9,860 nt of DNA from Akkermansiaceae bacterium (lineage in GTDB: Bacteria > Verrucomicrobiota > Verrucomicrobiia > Verrucomicrobiales > Akkermansiaceae). The position numbers and the translations under genes are program-made. Positions 1-8,349 of this stretch are shown here, piece after piece. Location of the stretch: assembly GCA_023300065.1 (NCBI GenBank), contig JALZWJ010000051.1, positions 1 to 9,860 on the forward strand. Reading direction: 5' to 3'. Each line of letters opens with the position of its first letter. Position 1 is the stretch's first letter. The notes beneath the pieces were generated by a model. The model was not told the DNA's origin and searched no databases. It saw nothing but the letters and a program-made list of their open reading frames with translations.

Positions 1-989
1 CCTCCTAGGTAGCTCATCTCAGCCTTCGGCTTGCTCACCTCTCCGCGCTCTTCAGAATACCGATCCTCCCGCTTCCCCCAAAGCCCTCTCAGAAAATCAA
101 CGACCTCACCATCCGTCTCAACGGACCTGAGGCACTCACGGAGGTCTTGCCCCTCCCCTGCGAAAAGGCAGGTAAAGACCCGCCCCTCGGCAGAAACTCG
201 GAGACGCGAGCAGTCACCACAGAAGGGCTGGCTGACTGAGGAAATGATTCCAAACTCCCCCGCCCCATCAGTGAACTGCCAGCGCTTAGCGACCTCTCCC
301 GCATAGGAGGCTGGCACCGCTTCTGCTGGAAAGGCTTCTGTCACCACTGCTAAGATCTCCTTCGAGGTCATGACCTGGCTGGTATCCCATCCGTTCGTCT
401 CCCCCACATCCATGAACTCGATGAATCTTAAAGTCACTCCGGCCTCGCGGCACCAACGCACCATGGGGATGATTTCCTGCTCATTCACCCCGCGCTGCAC
501 CACCATATTTATTTTAACGGGGAGGCCCGCTTTTTGTGCGGCTTCGATCCCTAAAAGAACTCTCTCTAACTTCGCCCCGACTCCATTCATGGTGGAGAAG
601 ACCTCATCATCCAGCGCATCTAAGCTGACGGTGACCCGATCTAAGCCCGCTTGGGCTAGCCCCTCGGCATGGTGATTTAGGAGCATGCCATTCGTGGTCA
701 TGGCTAAGTCCTCTACTCCTGACTCTGCCGCGATCAGCCTGACCAAGTCCACCACCCCTTTGCGGAGGAGAGGCTCGCCGCCCGTCAGGCGGACCTTGGT
801 GACTCCCAGAGCCACTCCAGCACGCACGGTGCGGATCATTTCATCAAAGGTCAGGATCTCCTCACGGGGGAGGAATTGGTAACCCGGCCCGAAGACCTCG
901 ACCGGCATACAATACCGGCAACGAAAATTACACCGATCAGTCAAAGACAGTCGTAAATCACGGAGGGGGCGTTGCAGTCGATCCAGCAC
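1..989 (-). CDS. moaA: GTP 3',8-cyclase MoaA (radical SAM), 3' end just cut by window edge
   Basis: MoaA uses S-adenosylmethionine and two 4Fe-4S clusters to convert GTP to 3',8-cyclo-7,8-dihydro-GTP, the first step of molybdenum cofactor synthesis in the cytoplasm. The translation shows the radical-SAM CxxxCxxC motif (C20, C24, C27, in TDRCNFRCRYCMP), the SAM-binding LTGGEPLLR at about 68-76, and the C-terminal cluster cysteines C257, C260 and C274 in the PFCGDCSRLR...TCLF region. It ends EMSYLGG, the conserved C-terminal di-glycine tail, so only about one base and the stop codon lie outside the window. No ATG exists between the in-frame TAG at 1034-1032 and the conserved N-terminus. GTG at 989-987 is therefore chosen, giving VLDRLQRPLRDLR, which matches the usual family start and a length of about 330 residues. 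It follows lpxK by 47 bp on the same strand. The residue usually N after CxxC is S here, a mild variation. Confidence 0.96.
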   Translation of the reverse strand, partial: MLDRLQRPLRDLRLSLTDRCNFRCRYCMPVEVFGPGYQFLPREEILTFDEMIRTVRAGVALGVTKVRLTGGEPLLRKGVVDLVRLIAAESGVEDLAMTTNGMLLNHHAEGLAQAGLDRVTVSLDALDDEVFSTMNGVGAKLERVLLGIEAAQKAGLPVKINMVVQRGVNEQEIIPMVRWCREAGVTLRFIEFMDVGETNGWDTSQVMTSKEILAVVTEAFPAEAVPASYAGEVAKRWQFTDGAGEFGIISSVSQPFCGDCSRLRVSAEGRVFTCLFAGEGQDLRECLRSVETDGEVVDFLRGLWGKREDRYSEERGEVSKPKAEMSYLG

Positions 990-1012
990 AGCGGGAATGT
1001 TCCGCTTCTCTG

Positions 1013-1031
1013 AAAAAATACCAGCGTATTT
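1013..1031 (-). terminator. weak hairpin plus T-run between lpxK and moaA
   Basis: Just after the lpxK stop codon the minus strand reads AAATAC, loop GCTG, GTATTT, then three more T, giving a perfect 6-bp stem followed by an unbroken T-run. The stem is mostly A-T pairs, so at best it is a weak intrinsic terminator or an mRNA-end/processing site. It could partly uncouple moaA from lpxK. Whether it functions is inference. Confidence 0.3.
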
Positions 1032-1036
1032 CTAAG

Positions 1037-2254
1037 CTAGGCAGACTTCACCTTCCGCAGCCTCTCCTCCGTCCAATCCTCAGGTGACCGTTCGATCCTA
1101 TGGCAAATTCGCTCTACACAACGCTCCCAGACTTCCTCACCGTCTAAAATTTTCACCTCAATCCGTAGGTAATAGATCGGAACATTCATTTCCTCAGGGA
1201 GAGGAAAGCGGACCGCATCCTTTTCCGTCGTCACGATCATATCCACCCCACGCGTGATACAACGATCCATGAAGGGCGCGATGTCCTCCGCGGTAAATGC
1301 GTGGTGGTCTGAAAAAGTGGTATGAAAGAGAACCTTTCCACCCAGTTTTTTGAGGAGGCTGTCAAAGCTCTTTGGCTGGGCAATCCCAGAGATCGCGCCG
1401 ATGTATTTCCCATCCAGGACATCGAGCGGTAAGACCTCATCGTGAAAGACGCCTTGCAAGTGCTTCGGCCCGTGGGTGCACTGCATGATTTCAGCCTCTT
1501 TATTATATTTGCGAATCCGCTTTATGAGGGCATCCAGCGGCTGGCCATCGCACTTCGTCAGGAAGATATAGTCGGCGCGGCAGAGATTACCCGGCGGCTC
1601 CCGCAGGGTTCCACGGGGTAGAATATAGCCGTTCCCAAAAGGGGCATTTTGATCCACCAAAACGACATCGATCGAGTGGTCCAGATGCAGATATTGTAAC
1701 CCATCATCGAGGAGCAGGGTATCGACCCCCAGTTCCTTCACCGCGAACCGGCCTCCCCGGACCCGATCCCGATCAACGACCACGGCCACGTCAGGCAGGT
1801 TCTTGGCCAGCATGTAGGGCTCATCTCCCGCGTGGCTGGCGTCGAGAAGGATGTTCGACCCATCACTCACGATCTTAGGCTGACTTGTCACCATCTCCCC
1901 CGTCTCAGGGTTACGCCACTCCTGTGGCTCTTCCAAATCCTTGCTCTTATACCCACGGCTTAAGATCGCCACCTTCCGCCCACGGTCCGTAAGCTCGCGG
2001 GCGAAGCGCTCCACCACCGGAGTTTTCCCAGTCCCACCGACCGTGATATTTCCAATACTCACCACCATGGTGCCGAGGCTGGCTTGCGGTTTCCAACCCT
2101 TTCTAAAAAGGCGGAGGCGGACCTTCACGCCTAATCGATAGAGCCAAGAAAGCCCCCTGAGAAGGAGGCGCATCATCGCAGGCCCGAAGCCACGGACCCG
2201 ACCGAAAATCACATCGGTGGCCCACTTTTCCAGTTCGTTTGTATCTCCCGCCAT
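1037..2254 (-). CDS. lpxK: tetraacyldisaccharide 4'-kinase LpxK
   Basis: LpxK transfers the ATP gamma-phosphate to the 4' position of the tetraacyldisaccharide 1-phosphate to form lipid IVA, acting on the cytoplasmic face of the inner membrane in lipid A synthesis. The protein has an N-terminal amphipathic/hydrophobic segment (about 25-50) for membrane association. It then has [12 protein letters not shown] (about 69-79) containing the Walker A loop, SRGYK (99-103), AGDEP (142-146) and LLLDDGLQ (180-187), all standard LpxK blocks. At 405 residues it is longer than the roughly 330-residue enterobacterial enzyme. The extra length lies in the N-terminus, in an insert after SRGYK (about 104-128) rich in E, N and P, and in the C-terminus. 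No Shine-Dalgarno is visible before the ATG. It lies 17 bp downstream of a His-rich protein gene of the metal-efflux cluster, with no terminator seen between them, so it may be read from the efflux promoter. Presence of LpxK implies an outer membrane containing lipid A. Confidence 0.96.
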   Translation of the reverse strand: MAGDTNELEKWATDVIFGRVRGFGPAMMRLLLRGLSWLYRLGVKVRLRLFRKGWKPQASLGTMVVSIGNITVGGTGKTPVVERFARELTDRGRKVAILSRGYKSKDLEEPQEWRNPETGEMVTSQPKIVSDGSNILLDASHAGDEPYMLAKNLPDVAVVVDRDRVRGGRFAVKELGVDTLLLDDGLQYLHLDHSIDVVLVDQNAPFGNGYILPRGTLREPPGNLCRADYIFLTKCDGQPLDALIKRIRKYNKEAEIMQCTHGPKHLQGVFHDEVLPLDVLDGKYIGAISGIAQPKSFDSLLKKLGGKVLFHTTFSDHHAFTAEDIAPFMDRCITRGVDMIVTTEKDAVRFPLPEEMNVPIYYLRIEVKILDGEEVWERCVERICHRIERSPEDWTEERLRKVKSA

Positions 2255-2271
2255 GAGTTATCGAGAGAAGG

Positions 2272-2799
2272 TTATTTCTTCCCGTGATCGTGACCCTTGT
2301 GGTCACCGTGATCGTGGCCTTTATGATCCCCGCTGTGGTCGCAAGTGCAGCCGTATTCCAGGAAATCGCAAGTCGGGCACTTTGACATGTCCACGTTAAA
2401 CTTAATGCGAGGAGCGGCCTTGCCCTCAGCATCTTTAAACATAAGCATCATGGGGACCATCATGCCTTCGGGGAGTTTTTGCTCGGAAAGGAGGCCGTGC
2501 TTTGTCTTTACGAAGGTGAATTTTGTCGGTGCGGCGAGCTTACCGCCAACGGCCTTGAGAGTCGCTCCGTTCTCGACCGCTTTGCCGGCGTCATTCAGGA
2601 AAGTGATCTGAACCTTGCGGTCCTTCGTGATGAAGAACTCAGCATGTGGCTCAACCTGTTTTAAGATACGTCCGCCATTCGGGGCGTTGATCACCTTCGC
2701 GTGGTCACCGTGATCATGGCCGTGATCATGCTTGTGATCCTTCTCATCAGAGAAGACTGGAGAAATCGCGAGAGCGGTAATGAGGAGTATTCTTTTCAT
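2272..2799 (-). CDS. exported His-rich, Cys-containing putative metal-binding protein
   Basis: This is a 175-residue protein of unassigned function. MKRILLITALAISPVFS is a typical Sec signal with likely cleavage near residue 17, so it should be periplasmic or secreted. The mature N-terminus is a His/Asp cluster (DHKHDHGHDHGDH, 21-33). A middle domain (about 36-138) contains APNGGRILK and PHAEFFITKDRKVQITFL and looks beta-rich. After it come CPTC (141-144) and CTC (151-153), then a second His/Asp tail built on a repeated GDHKGHDH unit (157-172). Two His clusters and four Cys strongly suggest metal binding. Its place 26 bp after the HME-RND pump gene suggests it buffers or hands over the exported metal in the periplasm, which is inference. 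The PNGG...HAEF pattern recalls a small domain I associate with metal-efflux loci, but I cannot confirm the family. No clear Shine-Dalgarno is present. Confidence 0.85.
   Translation of the reverse strand: MKRILLITALAISPVFSDEKDHKHDHGHDHGDHAKVINAPNGGRILKQVEPHAEFFITKDRKVQITFLNDAGKAVENGATLKAVGGKLAAPTKFTFVKTKHGLLSEQKLPEGMMVPMMLMFKDAEGKAAPRIKFNVDMSKCPTCDFLEYGCTCDHSGDHKGHDHGDHKGHDHGKK
2284..2331 (-). repeat. 24-bp tandem repeat (two copies) encoding the His-rich tail
   Basis: Positions 2308-2331 and 2284-2307 form two adjacent 24-bp units, each encoding GDHKGHDH. By eye they match at 19 of 24 bases, with most differences synonymous, so the protein repeat is conserved better than the DNA. This points to an internal duplication kept by selection for His/Asp content. 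Confidence 0.7.
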
Positions 2800-2825
2800 G
2801 GTCGTATCAGTTCTTTTAATAAGCG

Positions 2826-5800
2826 TTACCCTGCCGCAGGTGCGTCTACCAGCAGAGATTTTTTAGAGGATCTCTTCCCAAAGGCCCAGAAGACCGCTGG
2901 GGTGACTAAAAGGCCAAAGAGAGTGGAAGTCACTAACCCTCCGACGATCACGAGGGCGACGGGATTCAATATTTCTTTCCCCGGCGCTACGGAAGGGTCC
3001 CCTGCTTCCACCAGCGGGAGGAAGCCCAGATCCATTGTCAGGGGGAGGAGCGCGATGCCCGCGGAGATCGCGGTCATGAGAACTGGCACCAGCCGCTCCA
3101 GGGTTCCGCGCACCACCATCTCTTTCGTAAAGCCCTCTCCCTCATGCTTCATGAGATGCAAGTAGTGCGAGAGCATCATGATGGAGTTCCGCGCCGAGAT
3201 GCCGGCAATCGCGATGAATCCCACCAAGGTAGCGATGGAGACATTGTCCAAATCATAGCGCGTCAGGAGAATCCCCCCGCTCAGGGCGATGGGGACATCG
3301 AGCAGAACTTGGAGGGTGAAATTCGCACTCTTAAAATAGCTAAAAAGGAGGAAGGCCACGACCACGAAGAGGATCACCGAGGTCTTTAATATCTGATCGG
3401 CGGCCTCCTGCTGTGCCAAGTAATCCCCCTCATAAGAAACCCCATATCCGGCGGGCAGATCCACCTCATCTTTCACCTTCGCTTTCAATTCATCCACCAA
3501 GCCGACCAATTTTTGCGAGGTAGGATTGATCGATACCACGAAGCGGCGATGCGTATTCTCTCGCTGAATATTATTCGGCCCGCTCGCCTGGCGGATGTTG
3601 GCGATGTCACGCAGTGGCACTTGAATCCCGGACTGGGTATCTAGGTAAAGATCTCCCAAACGCTGCGGGTTAGAACGCCATTCTTCTGGGAGCCGCACCA
3701 CGAGATCGTAAGTCCGTTGCCCATCGTAGACCTCGGTCAAAACCTCCCCACCGATCAGGCTCGCCAATTCATCGTTCAGCTTACCCGGGGTCAATCCGTA
3801 GACCGGAAGGCGGGCCGGATCTGCCTCGATGCGGAGCTGCGGGATGGATGACTGAGCCTCAGGGCGCGCGGCCTCCAGCCCCTCGATGCTTCTCGCAACC
3901 TCCGTGACCTCTTGGCCTAGCTTCCGTAAAACATCCAGATCAGGGCCCGTGATCTTGATCGCGATCTTCGCCGGCACGCCCGAAAGCATGTGCCCGATGC
4001 GGTCCCCCAGCGGCGAGCTCATGGCCGAGAAGGTGCCGGGGATGCTTTTCATGGCATCGCTCAGATCCTGCAAAACCTCCACCTTAGCTCGCTCAAAGTG
4101 TTCTTCAAATTCCACCTCAAATTCCACGGTGGAGACCGGCACGATGTGGTCGCCATTCTCGGCCCGCCCCGCGCGGTATGAGACATGCTTCACCTCGGGG
4201 ATTTGCTTGATCAAGTCCATCGCGGTGTGGCTGATTTGGTTGATCTTTTTCAGCGAAGTGCCGGGGCTCGCCGCCGTCGCGATCACGGTGGTAGGCTCGC
4301 GGAATGATGGGAGGAAGTTCTTCCCCATCTCAGGATAAACCAAGGCCCCTGCCGCCACTAAGACCGCCGCCAGCGCCATGATGACGAAGGGCTGGGCGAG
4401 CGCCGGACGGAGGAAGACTTTCTCAAAGACCCCTTTAATCAGAACCAAAATAAAGCCATCTCGGTGCACCTTGTCCGGCTTCGGCTTGAGAAGAAATGAC
4501 GAGAGCACCGGGATCACGGTGAGCGAAACCACGAACGAGGCCGCCATACTAATAATAGTGGCATAGGCAATGGGCGCGAAGAGGCGGCCCTCCACCCCCG
4601 AAAGCGAAAGGAGCGGGATGAAGACCAAGATGATGAGGACCGTGGCGTAAAGAATGGACGAACGAATCTCAGAGGAAGCCGCCGCGATGACAGGCAAGCG
4701 CGGCTGGTTCGGCTTCTCGCGCAGGCGGCGGTAGACGTTTTCCACATCCACGATGGCATCATCCACCACCATCCCGATCGCGACCGCGAAGCCGCCGAGC
4801 GTCATGGAATTAATCCCCAGATCGAAGAAGGAAAAGACGAGCACCGAGATCGCCAGCGAGAGCGGGATCGCGGTCAGCGTGATGAGCGTGATGCGGAAAT
4901 TCAGCAGGAAGAGAAAGAGGACGAGCGCCACCATGATCCCTCCGTGTAAAAGCGCATCTTTTAAGTTATTTAGAGAGAGATTGATATAGTCAGCCTGCCG
5001 GTAAGCCACCAGCAGCTCCACGCCCTCCGGCATCGTGGAGCGGAGTTCAGCCAACGCGCTTTCGAGCTGATCAGTGAGGTCTAAGGTATCGTATCCCTGC
5101 GCCTTAGTGATCGAGAGCACGACGGCTGGGTGCCCCTCAGCGCCAGCATCCCCGCGCATCGGCTCGGTGTCCCAGACCACTTTGGCCACGTCTTTGATCC
5201 GCAGCGGGCGGGAGCCATCGTGCCGGACCGTGGTCATCGCGAGGCGGTCTAGATCCGTCGTCATGGAGAGGTTACGCACCATGATTTCTTGTGCATCGCC
5301 CTCGATGTATCCTCCCGTTGTATTACGCACCGCCTCCTTCGCAGCAGTACGGAGTTCATCGTAAGTCACCCCCAGTGCGAGCATGCGCTCGGGATCCGGT
5401 TGGACCTGAATTTGGCGAATCCCGCCACCCATCGGCAGGACTTCCGCGATGCCCGTGATGGACTGCAAGCGCCGCCCCACGACCCAATCCGCTTGCGTGC
5501 GGAGTTCTTGCGGACTTATTTCCTCAGAGGGATCCAAGATGGCGACCAGCATAATATTTCCCATCAGAGAGGTTGCGGGCGTCATGTAAGGCGTCACTCC
5601 TTCCGGTAGTTCAATCGCGCTGAGACGCTCCTGCACAAACTGGCGGGCTGCGTAAATATCGGTCCCCCAATCGAACTCTACGTAGGTCACACTGAGCCCA
5701 ATATCACTCTGAGTCCGGAGGCGATTGAGGCCATTGACCCCCATCAGACCTTGCTCCATCGGGATGGTGACGCGAGTCTCCACTTCCTCGGGCGAGAGGC

Positions 5801-5963
5801 CGCGCGCCTCCGTCAAAATCGTCACGGTAGGCTTTGTCAGATCCGGGAGGACATCGACCGGCAAGGTCTGCACCCGATTGTATCCCAGTGCCAGCACGAT
5901 GAGCGAGATCCCCATGACGAGGGCCCGCTGCGCAAGGGAGAATTGGATGAGTTGATTTAACAT
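2826..5963 (-). CDS. HME-RND heavy-metal efflux pump, CzcA/CusA-type inner-membrane subunit
   Basis: This is the proton-driven inner-membrane pump of a tripartite metal exporter, 1045 residues as usual for the family. It shows the duplicated RND layout: TM1 (about 12-31), a large periplasmic loop, TM2-TM6 (about 338-490), TM7 (about 522-543), a second periplasmic loop, and TM8-TM12 (about 861-1028). Family blocks include PVDVLPDL (35-42), YIEGDAQE (219-226), IAGISARNSIMM (919-930) and the C-terminal LVTPAVFW (1019-1026). The TM4 motif is AIGMVVDDAIVDVEN (395-409). Zn/Co/Ni pumps have a DGA core and Cu/Ag pumps a DAA core there, while this one has DDA. Of the three CusA periplasmic methionines I find a counterpart only in DRIGHMLSG (M659), which argues against Cu(I)/Ag(I). 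The substrate is therefore open. The start ATG overlaps the adaptor stop (TGATG), indicating translational coupling. Confidence 0.95.
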   Translation of the reverse strand: MLNQLIQFSLAQRALVMGISLIVLALGYNRVQTLPVDVLPDLTKPTVTILTEARGLSPEEVETRVTIPMEQGLMGVNGLNRLRTQSDIGLSVTYVEFDWGTDIYAARQFVQERLSAIELPEGVTPYMTPATSLMGNIMLVAILDPSEEISPQELRTQADWVVGRRLQSITGIAEVLPMGGGIRQIQVQPDPERMLALGVTYDELRTAAKEAVRNTTGGYIEGDAQEIMVRNLSMTTDLDRLAMTTVRHDGSRPLRIKDVAKVVWDTEPMRGDAGAEGHPAVVLSITKAQGYDTLDLTDQLESALAELRSTMPEGVELLVAYRQADYINLSLNNLKDALLHGGIMVALVLFLFLLNFRITLITLTAIPLSLAISVLVFSFFDLGINSMTLGGFAVAIGMVVDDAIVDVENVYRRLREKPNQPRLPVIAAASSEIRSSILYATVLIILVFIPLLSLSGVEGRLFAPIAYATIISMAASFVVSLTVIPVLSSFLLKPKPDKVHRDGFILVLIKGVFEKVFLRPALAQPFVIMALAAVLVAAGALVYPEMGKNFLPSFREPTTVIATAASPGTSLKKINQISHTAMDLIKQIPEVKHVSYRAGRAENGDHIVPVSTVEFEVEFEEHFERAKVEVLQDLSDAMKSIPGTFSAMSSPLGDRIGHMLSGVPAKIAIKITGPDLDVLRKLGQEVTEVARSIEGLEAARPEAQSSIPQLRIEADPARLPVYGLTPGKLNDELASLIGGEVLTEVYDGQRTYDLVVRLPEEWRSNPQRLGDLYLDTQSGIQVPLRDIANIRQASGPNNIQRENTHRRFVVSINPTSQKLVGLVDELKAKVKDEVDLPAGYGVSYEGDYLAQQEAADQILKTSVILFVVVAFLLFSYFKSANFTLQVLLDVPIALSGGILLTRYDLDNVSIATLVGFIAIAGISARNSIMMLSHYLHLMKHEGEGFTKEMVVRGTLERLVPVLMTAISAGIALLPLTMDLGFLPLVEAGDPSVAPGKEILNPVALVIVGGLVTSTLFGLLVTPAVFWAFGKRSSKKSLLVDAPAAG

Positions 5964-7057
5964 CAGAGTGTTTTGCGAAGCTGACGTTCGAGCGAAAATT
6001 GGCGCCCTCCCGACAGGACGAGAAGGACTCCGAGGATGACACAGATGATGACGAGGAAGCGATTGCGCGGCTGGGAGTCATGATCATGCCCCTCCACCTC
6101 AGCGGCTTCCTTTTTCTCATTTCCCGTGATCTCGCTCCCGTCCTCGTTGTGCACGTGGCCGTGGGCCGCATCTAAGACCTCCTTGAGCGAGAGATTCCCG
6201 CCCCCCGCAAAGCCGAGGAGGTAAGCCCCGCGCGTTACGACATCGATCCCCTCGTAGAGACCTTCTTTGATTTCGATGAACTGATCATTGGTCTCACCTG
6301 TCACGACAGGTGCTTTGATAAAAGAATTCGGCAGGTCAAAGTCCTGCACATAAACGACGCGATTTGTGAGATCGCCTTGCACGGACTCGATGGGAACGAC
6401 CGTAACATCTTCCCGCACTGCCGTGATGATGGAGAACTCAGAGCGCATCCCAGGGCGGAGCTTATGGTCGGTATTTTTAATGAGGAAAATGGCGTCAAAA
6501 GTTCCAGAAGAGGGATCCGCATGCGTGCCAAAACGAATGAGTTCACCTTGGATGGTCTCGCCCTTCAGCGCGGGGATTTGAATGCGAGCCTTTGTGCCAA
6601 TCTCGATTTTCCCAGCCTCCTGTTGCGGAACCCGCGCCACGGCCCAGAGCTCGGAGATGTTTAGGATATCAAGTAGTTCGTTCGCTGGATCGACCGGTTC
6701 ACCAAGGCGAACGTGGCTCTCCGCCACAATGCCCGAGGCAGGCGCAGTGAGTGTGATAATCGGGCCACCGGGTTGGCGGCTCTCCACCTTTAGCACCTCA
6801 TCGCCAGCCGAAACATGGTCCCCCGCCATCACCTTTAAATCGACAACTCTCCCAGCAATCCGACTTGAAACCACACTGTGATTACTTGGGATTTCTTGGA
6901 GCGTGCCAATCGCAAAGAAGGTGCTTTCAAAGGTCATCTCAGTGGCGGTGAAGGTCTCGATGCCGAGATTCTTCATCGAGGTGGCATTGAGATTCACCCG
7001 CTCCTCCTCGGCAGGGAGAAGCATGAGAGAGGCTAGGAAGAGGAGAGAGATTTTCAT
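5963..7057 (-). CDS. RND efflux periplasmic adaptor (CzcB/CusB type) with C-terminal TM helix
   Basis: This is the membrane-fusion protein that links the pump to the outer-membrane factor. A signal peptide (1-16, MKISLLFLASLMLLPA) is followed by a lipoyl/barrel-sandwich half-motif (SRIAGRVVDLKVMAGDHVSAGDEVLKVES, 65-93) and its partner (TLTAPASGIVAESHVRLGEPV, 102-122). Next come the beta-barrel region (LWAVARVPQQEAGKIEIGTKARI, 137-159; LRPGMRSEFSI, 200-210) and the membrane-proximal domain (VVTGETNDQFIEIKEGLYEGIDVVTRGAYLL, 251-281), all in the usual order. The residues between the two lipoyl halves are few, so there is almost no alpha-helical hairpin. Unusually, a His-containing acidic linker (HGHVH at 299-303, GHDHDS at 323-328) leads to a hydrophobic segment (about 333-350) and a basic tail ending RKTL. 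This predicts a second membrane anchor at the C-terminus. The ATG overlaps the upstream stop as ATGA, and its own stop overlaps the pump ATG. Confidence 0.93.
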   Translation of the reverse strand: MKISLLFLASLMLLPAEEERVNLNATSMKNLGIETFTATEMTFESTFFAIGTLQEIPSNHSVVSSRIAGRVVDLKVMAGDHVSAGDEVLKVESRQPGGPIITLTAPASGIVAESHVRLGEPVDPANELLDILNISELWAVARVPQQEAGKIEIGTKARIQIPALKGETIQGELIRFGTHADPSSGTFDAIFLIKNTDHKLRPGMRSEFSIITAVREDVTVVPIESVQGDLTNRVVYVQDFDLPNSFIKAPVVTGETNDQFIEIKEGLYEGIDVVTRGAYLLGFAGGGNLSLKEVLDAAHGHVHNEDGSEITGNEKKEAAEVEGHDHDSQPRNRFLVIICVILGVLLVLSGGRQFSLERQLRKTL

Positions 7058-8349
7058 TCAGCAGTGGCGGTGAGGTAGTGAGCGTAGGCGAGATGGAAGT
7101 CGCGCACCGCTTCAAGATAGGAGGTTTCTAAGGCTAGCTTTTGCTCCTTGACGAGGAGGACCTCGCGCAGGGCTGCTTGCCCATTCGCGCGGGCTTCCTC
7201 GGTCTTTTTAATCTGATCATCGGCGAGTGGGAGGAGGCGGGACTTGATCTGCTCGGCAAGAGTCTGCCATTCCCGCATCTCGGCGTAGGCGGCGTGGACC
7301 TCAGCATTCGCAAGCTGCTCCAGCGCGAGCGAGCCGATGGCGAGGCGGTCGGCCCGGGCCTCTGAGGAAATGATGTCACCCACCGTTGCCGGATTATCGC
7401 CCAGGGGGATTTTAAAACGGAAGCCTAAGATCCGCTCGGCCTCGAAGCCATTTGGCTCATCTTCCGTCCGCCCCACCCCAGCGTAGACACCAGCCTCGAT
7501 ATCAGAGAGCCGCTTAGAACGTGCCAGATCCGCAACCGAGGTCGCACTGCGCGCCCGGAGCCGCGCCGCCTCGATGTCTGGACGGCGGAAGCGGGTCACA
7601 TTCATCATCGGTAATTCAGGCTCGGGAAGCCAACCCGTGAGGGTGAGCTTCCCCTCCGGTTTCATCCCCAAAAGCGGACGTAATTTTGCGATGGCGAGGA
7701 CTTCCTTAATCTCGATTTTCTTCGCCTGATTTCGCAAGCGAGTCGCATCCAAAAGAGCCACCCCCGCATCTAAGACGGAGGCTTCTCCTTTCGCCGCCGC
7801 CTCTTCGAGGAATGCCGTGAGCTTCGTCGCATTCGCTTCTTGATTGGCGATGAGGGACCGTTTCTGACGGAGAGCCAGCACCTCAACCACCACCAACCGA
7901 GCCTTTCCCACGAGGAGGCGCTCGGCGTCCTTCACCTCTGCTTGCGCGGCTTGGATGAGGATTTGCGAAACACGTTTATCGATGAGGAGGCGATTGGTAC
8001 GGGGGAATTTTTTTGAAAGCCCCACCGTAAAGATGAAGTCATGGAAGCGGCGGTTTGTTTCAAACCCCACCTCAAGCTCCGGGTTACTGGCAAGGCCTGC
8101 CCCCTTCAGCTTCCCGCGCGCCTCGGCCACTAACTGACGTGCCGCAGCGAGGCTCAGATTACTCGCTCGGACCTGGCCGGGGAGACTCTCCAGCGAGACC
8201 TCCAGCTCAGCTGGCGAAGTGGGTATGGCGGTCTTCAAGGCCGTCTCCACCACAGCGGGCGGGCGGACTGGAATGATGGGGAGAGAGGTCAGCGCATCAT
8301 CGGCGCAGGACCAGAGAGTCAATGGGAGGAGTATCAAAAATCGTTTCAT
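7054..8349 (-). CDS. TolC/CzcC-family outer-membrane efflux factor, possible lipoprotein
   Basis: This is the outer-membrane channel component that would receive metal from the pump/adaptor pair. The 431 residues show the two-repeat TolC layout. The first repeat contains SLAAARQLVAEARGKLKGAGLASNPELEVGFE (66-97) and a long helix to about 230. The second begins with RRPDIEAARLRARSATSVADLARS (255-278), followed by a strand block (GVYAGVGR, 287-294; GFRFKIPLGD, 309-318) and long helices to the C-terminus. The PELEVGFE and RPDIEAARL blocks are typical of CzcC-like members. The N-terminus, MKRFLILLPLTLWSC, is a short signal with Cys15, so acylation is possible, although Trp at -2 makes a poor lipobox. 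It lies 102 bp after the leader-protein gene and overlaps the adaptor start by ATGA, the usual factor-adaptor-pump order. No Shine-Dalgarno is apparent. Confidence 0.93.
   Translation of the reverse strand: MKRFLILLPLTLWSCADDALTSLPIIPVRPPAVVETALKTAIPTSPAELEVSLESLPGQVRASNLSLAAARQLVAEARGKLKGAGLASNPELEVGFETNRRFHDFIFTVGLSKKFPRTNRLLIDKRVSQILIQAAQAEVKDAERLLVGKARLVVVEVLALRQKRSLIANQEANATKLTAFLEEAAAKGEASVLDAGVALLDATRLRNQAKKIEIKEVLAIAKLRPLLGMKPEGKLTLTGWLPEPELPMMNVTRFRRPDIEAARLRARSATSVADLARSKRLSDIEAGVYAGVGRTEDEPNGFEAERILGFRFKIPLGDNPATVGDIISSEARADRLAIGSLALEQLANAEVHAAYAEMREWQTLAEQIKSRLLPLADDQIKKTEEARANGQAALREVLLVKEQKLALETSYLEAVRDFHLAYAHYLTATAE

Noticed and set aside
31..882. Three plus-strand frames (91, 101 and 65 codons)
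   Set aside because: All lie antisense to moaA, whose cluster cysteines and di-glycine tail are unmistakable. They show low-complexity Ser/Arg/Thr-rich content.
2103..2432. 109-codon minus-strand frame across the lpxK/His-rich gene junction
   Set aside because: It overlaps two supported genes in another frame and has no motifs. Its Thr-rich stretch is the frame-shifted His/Asp repeat.
5704..6171. 155-codon minus-strand frame across the adaptor/pump junction
   Set aside because: It is a shifted-frame shadow of the adaptor C-terminus and pump N-terminus, with Ser/Arg-rich low complexity.
7060..8340. Several 60-81 codon frames on both strands
   Set aside because: All fall inside the TolC-type gene in other frames and have no signal, domain or spacing that would support a gene.
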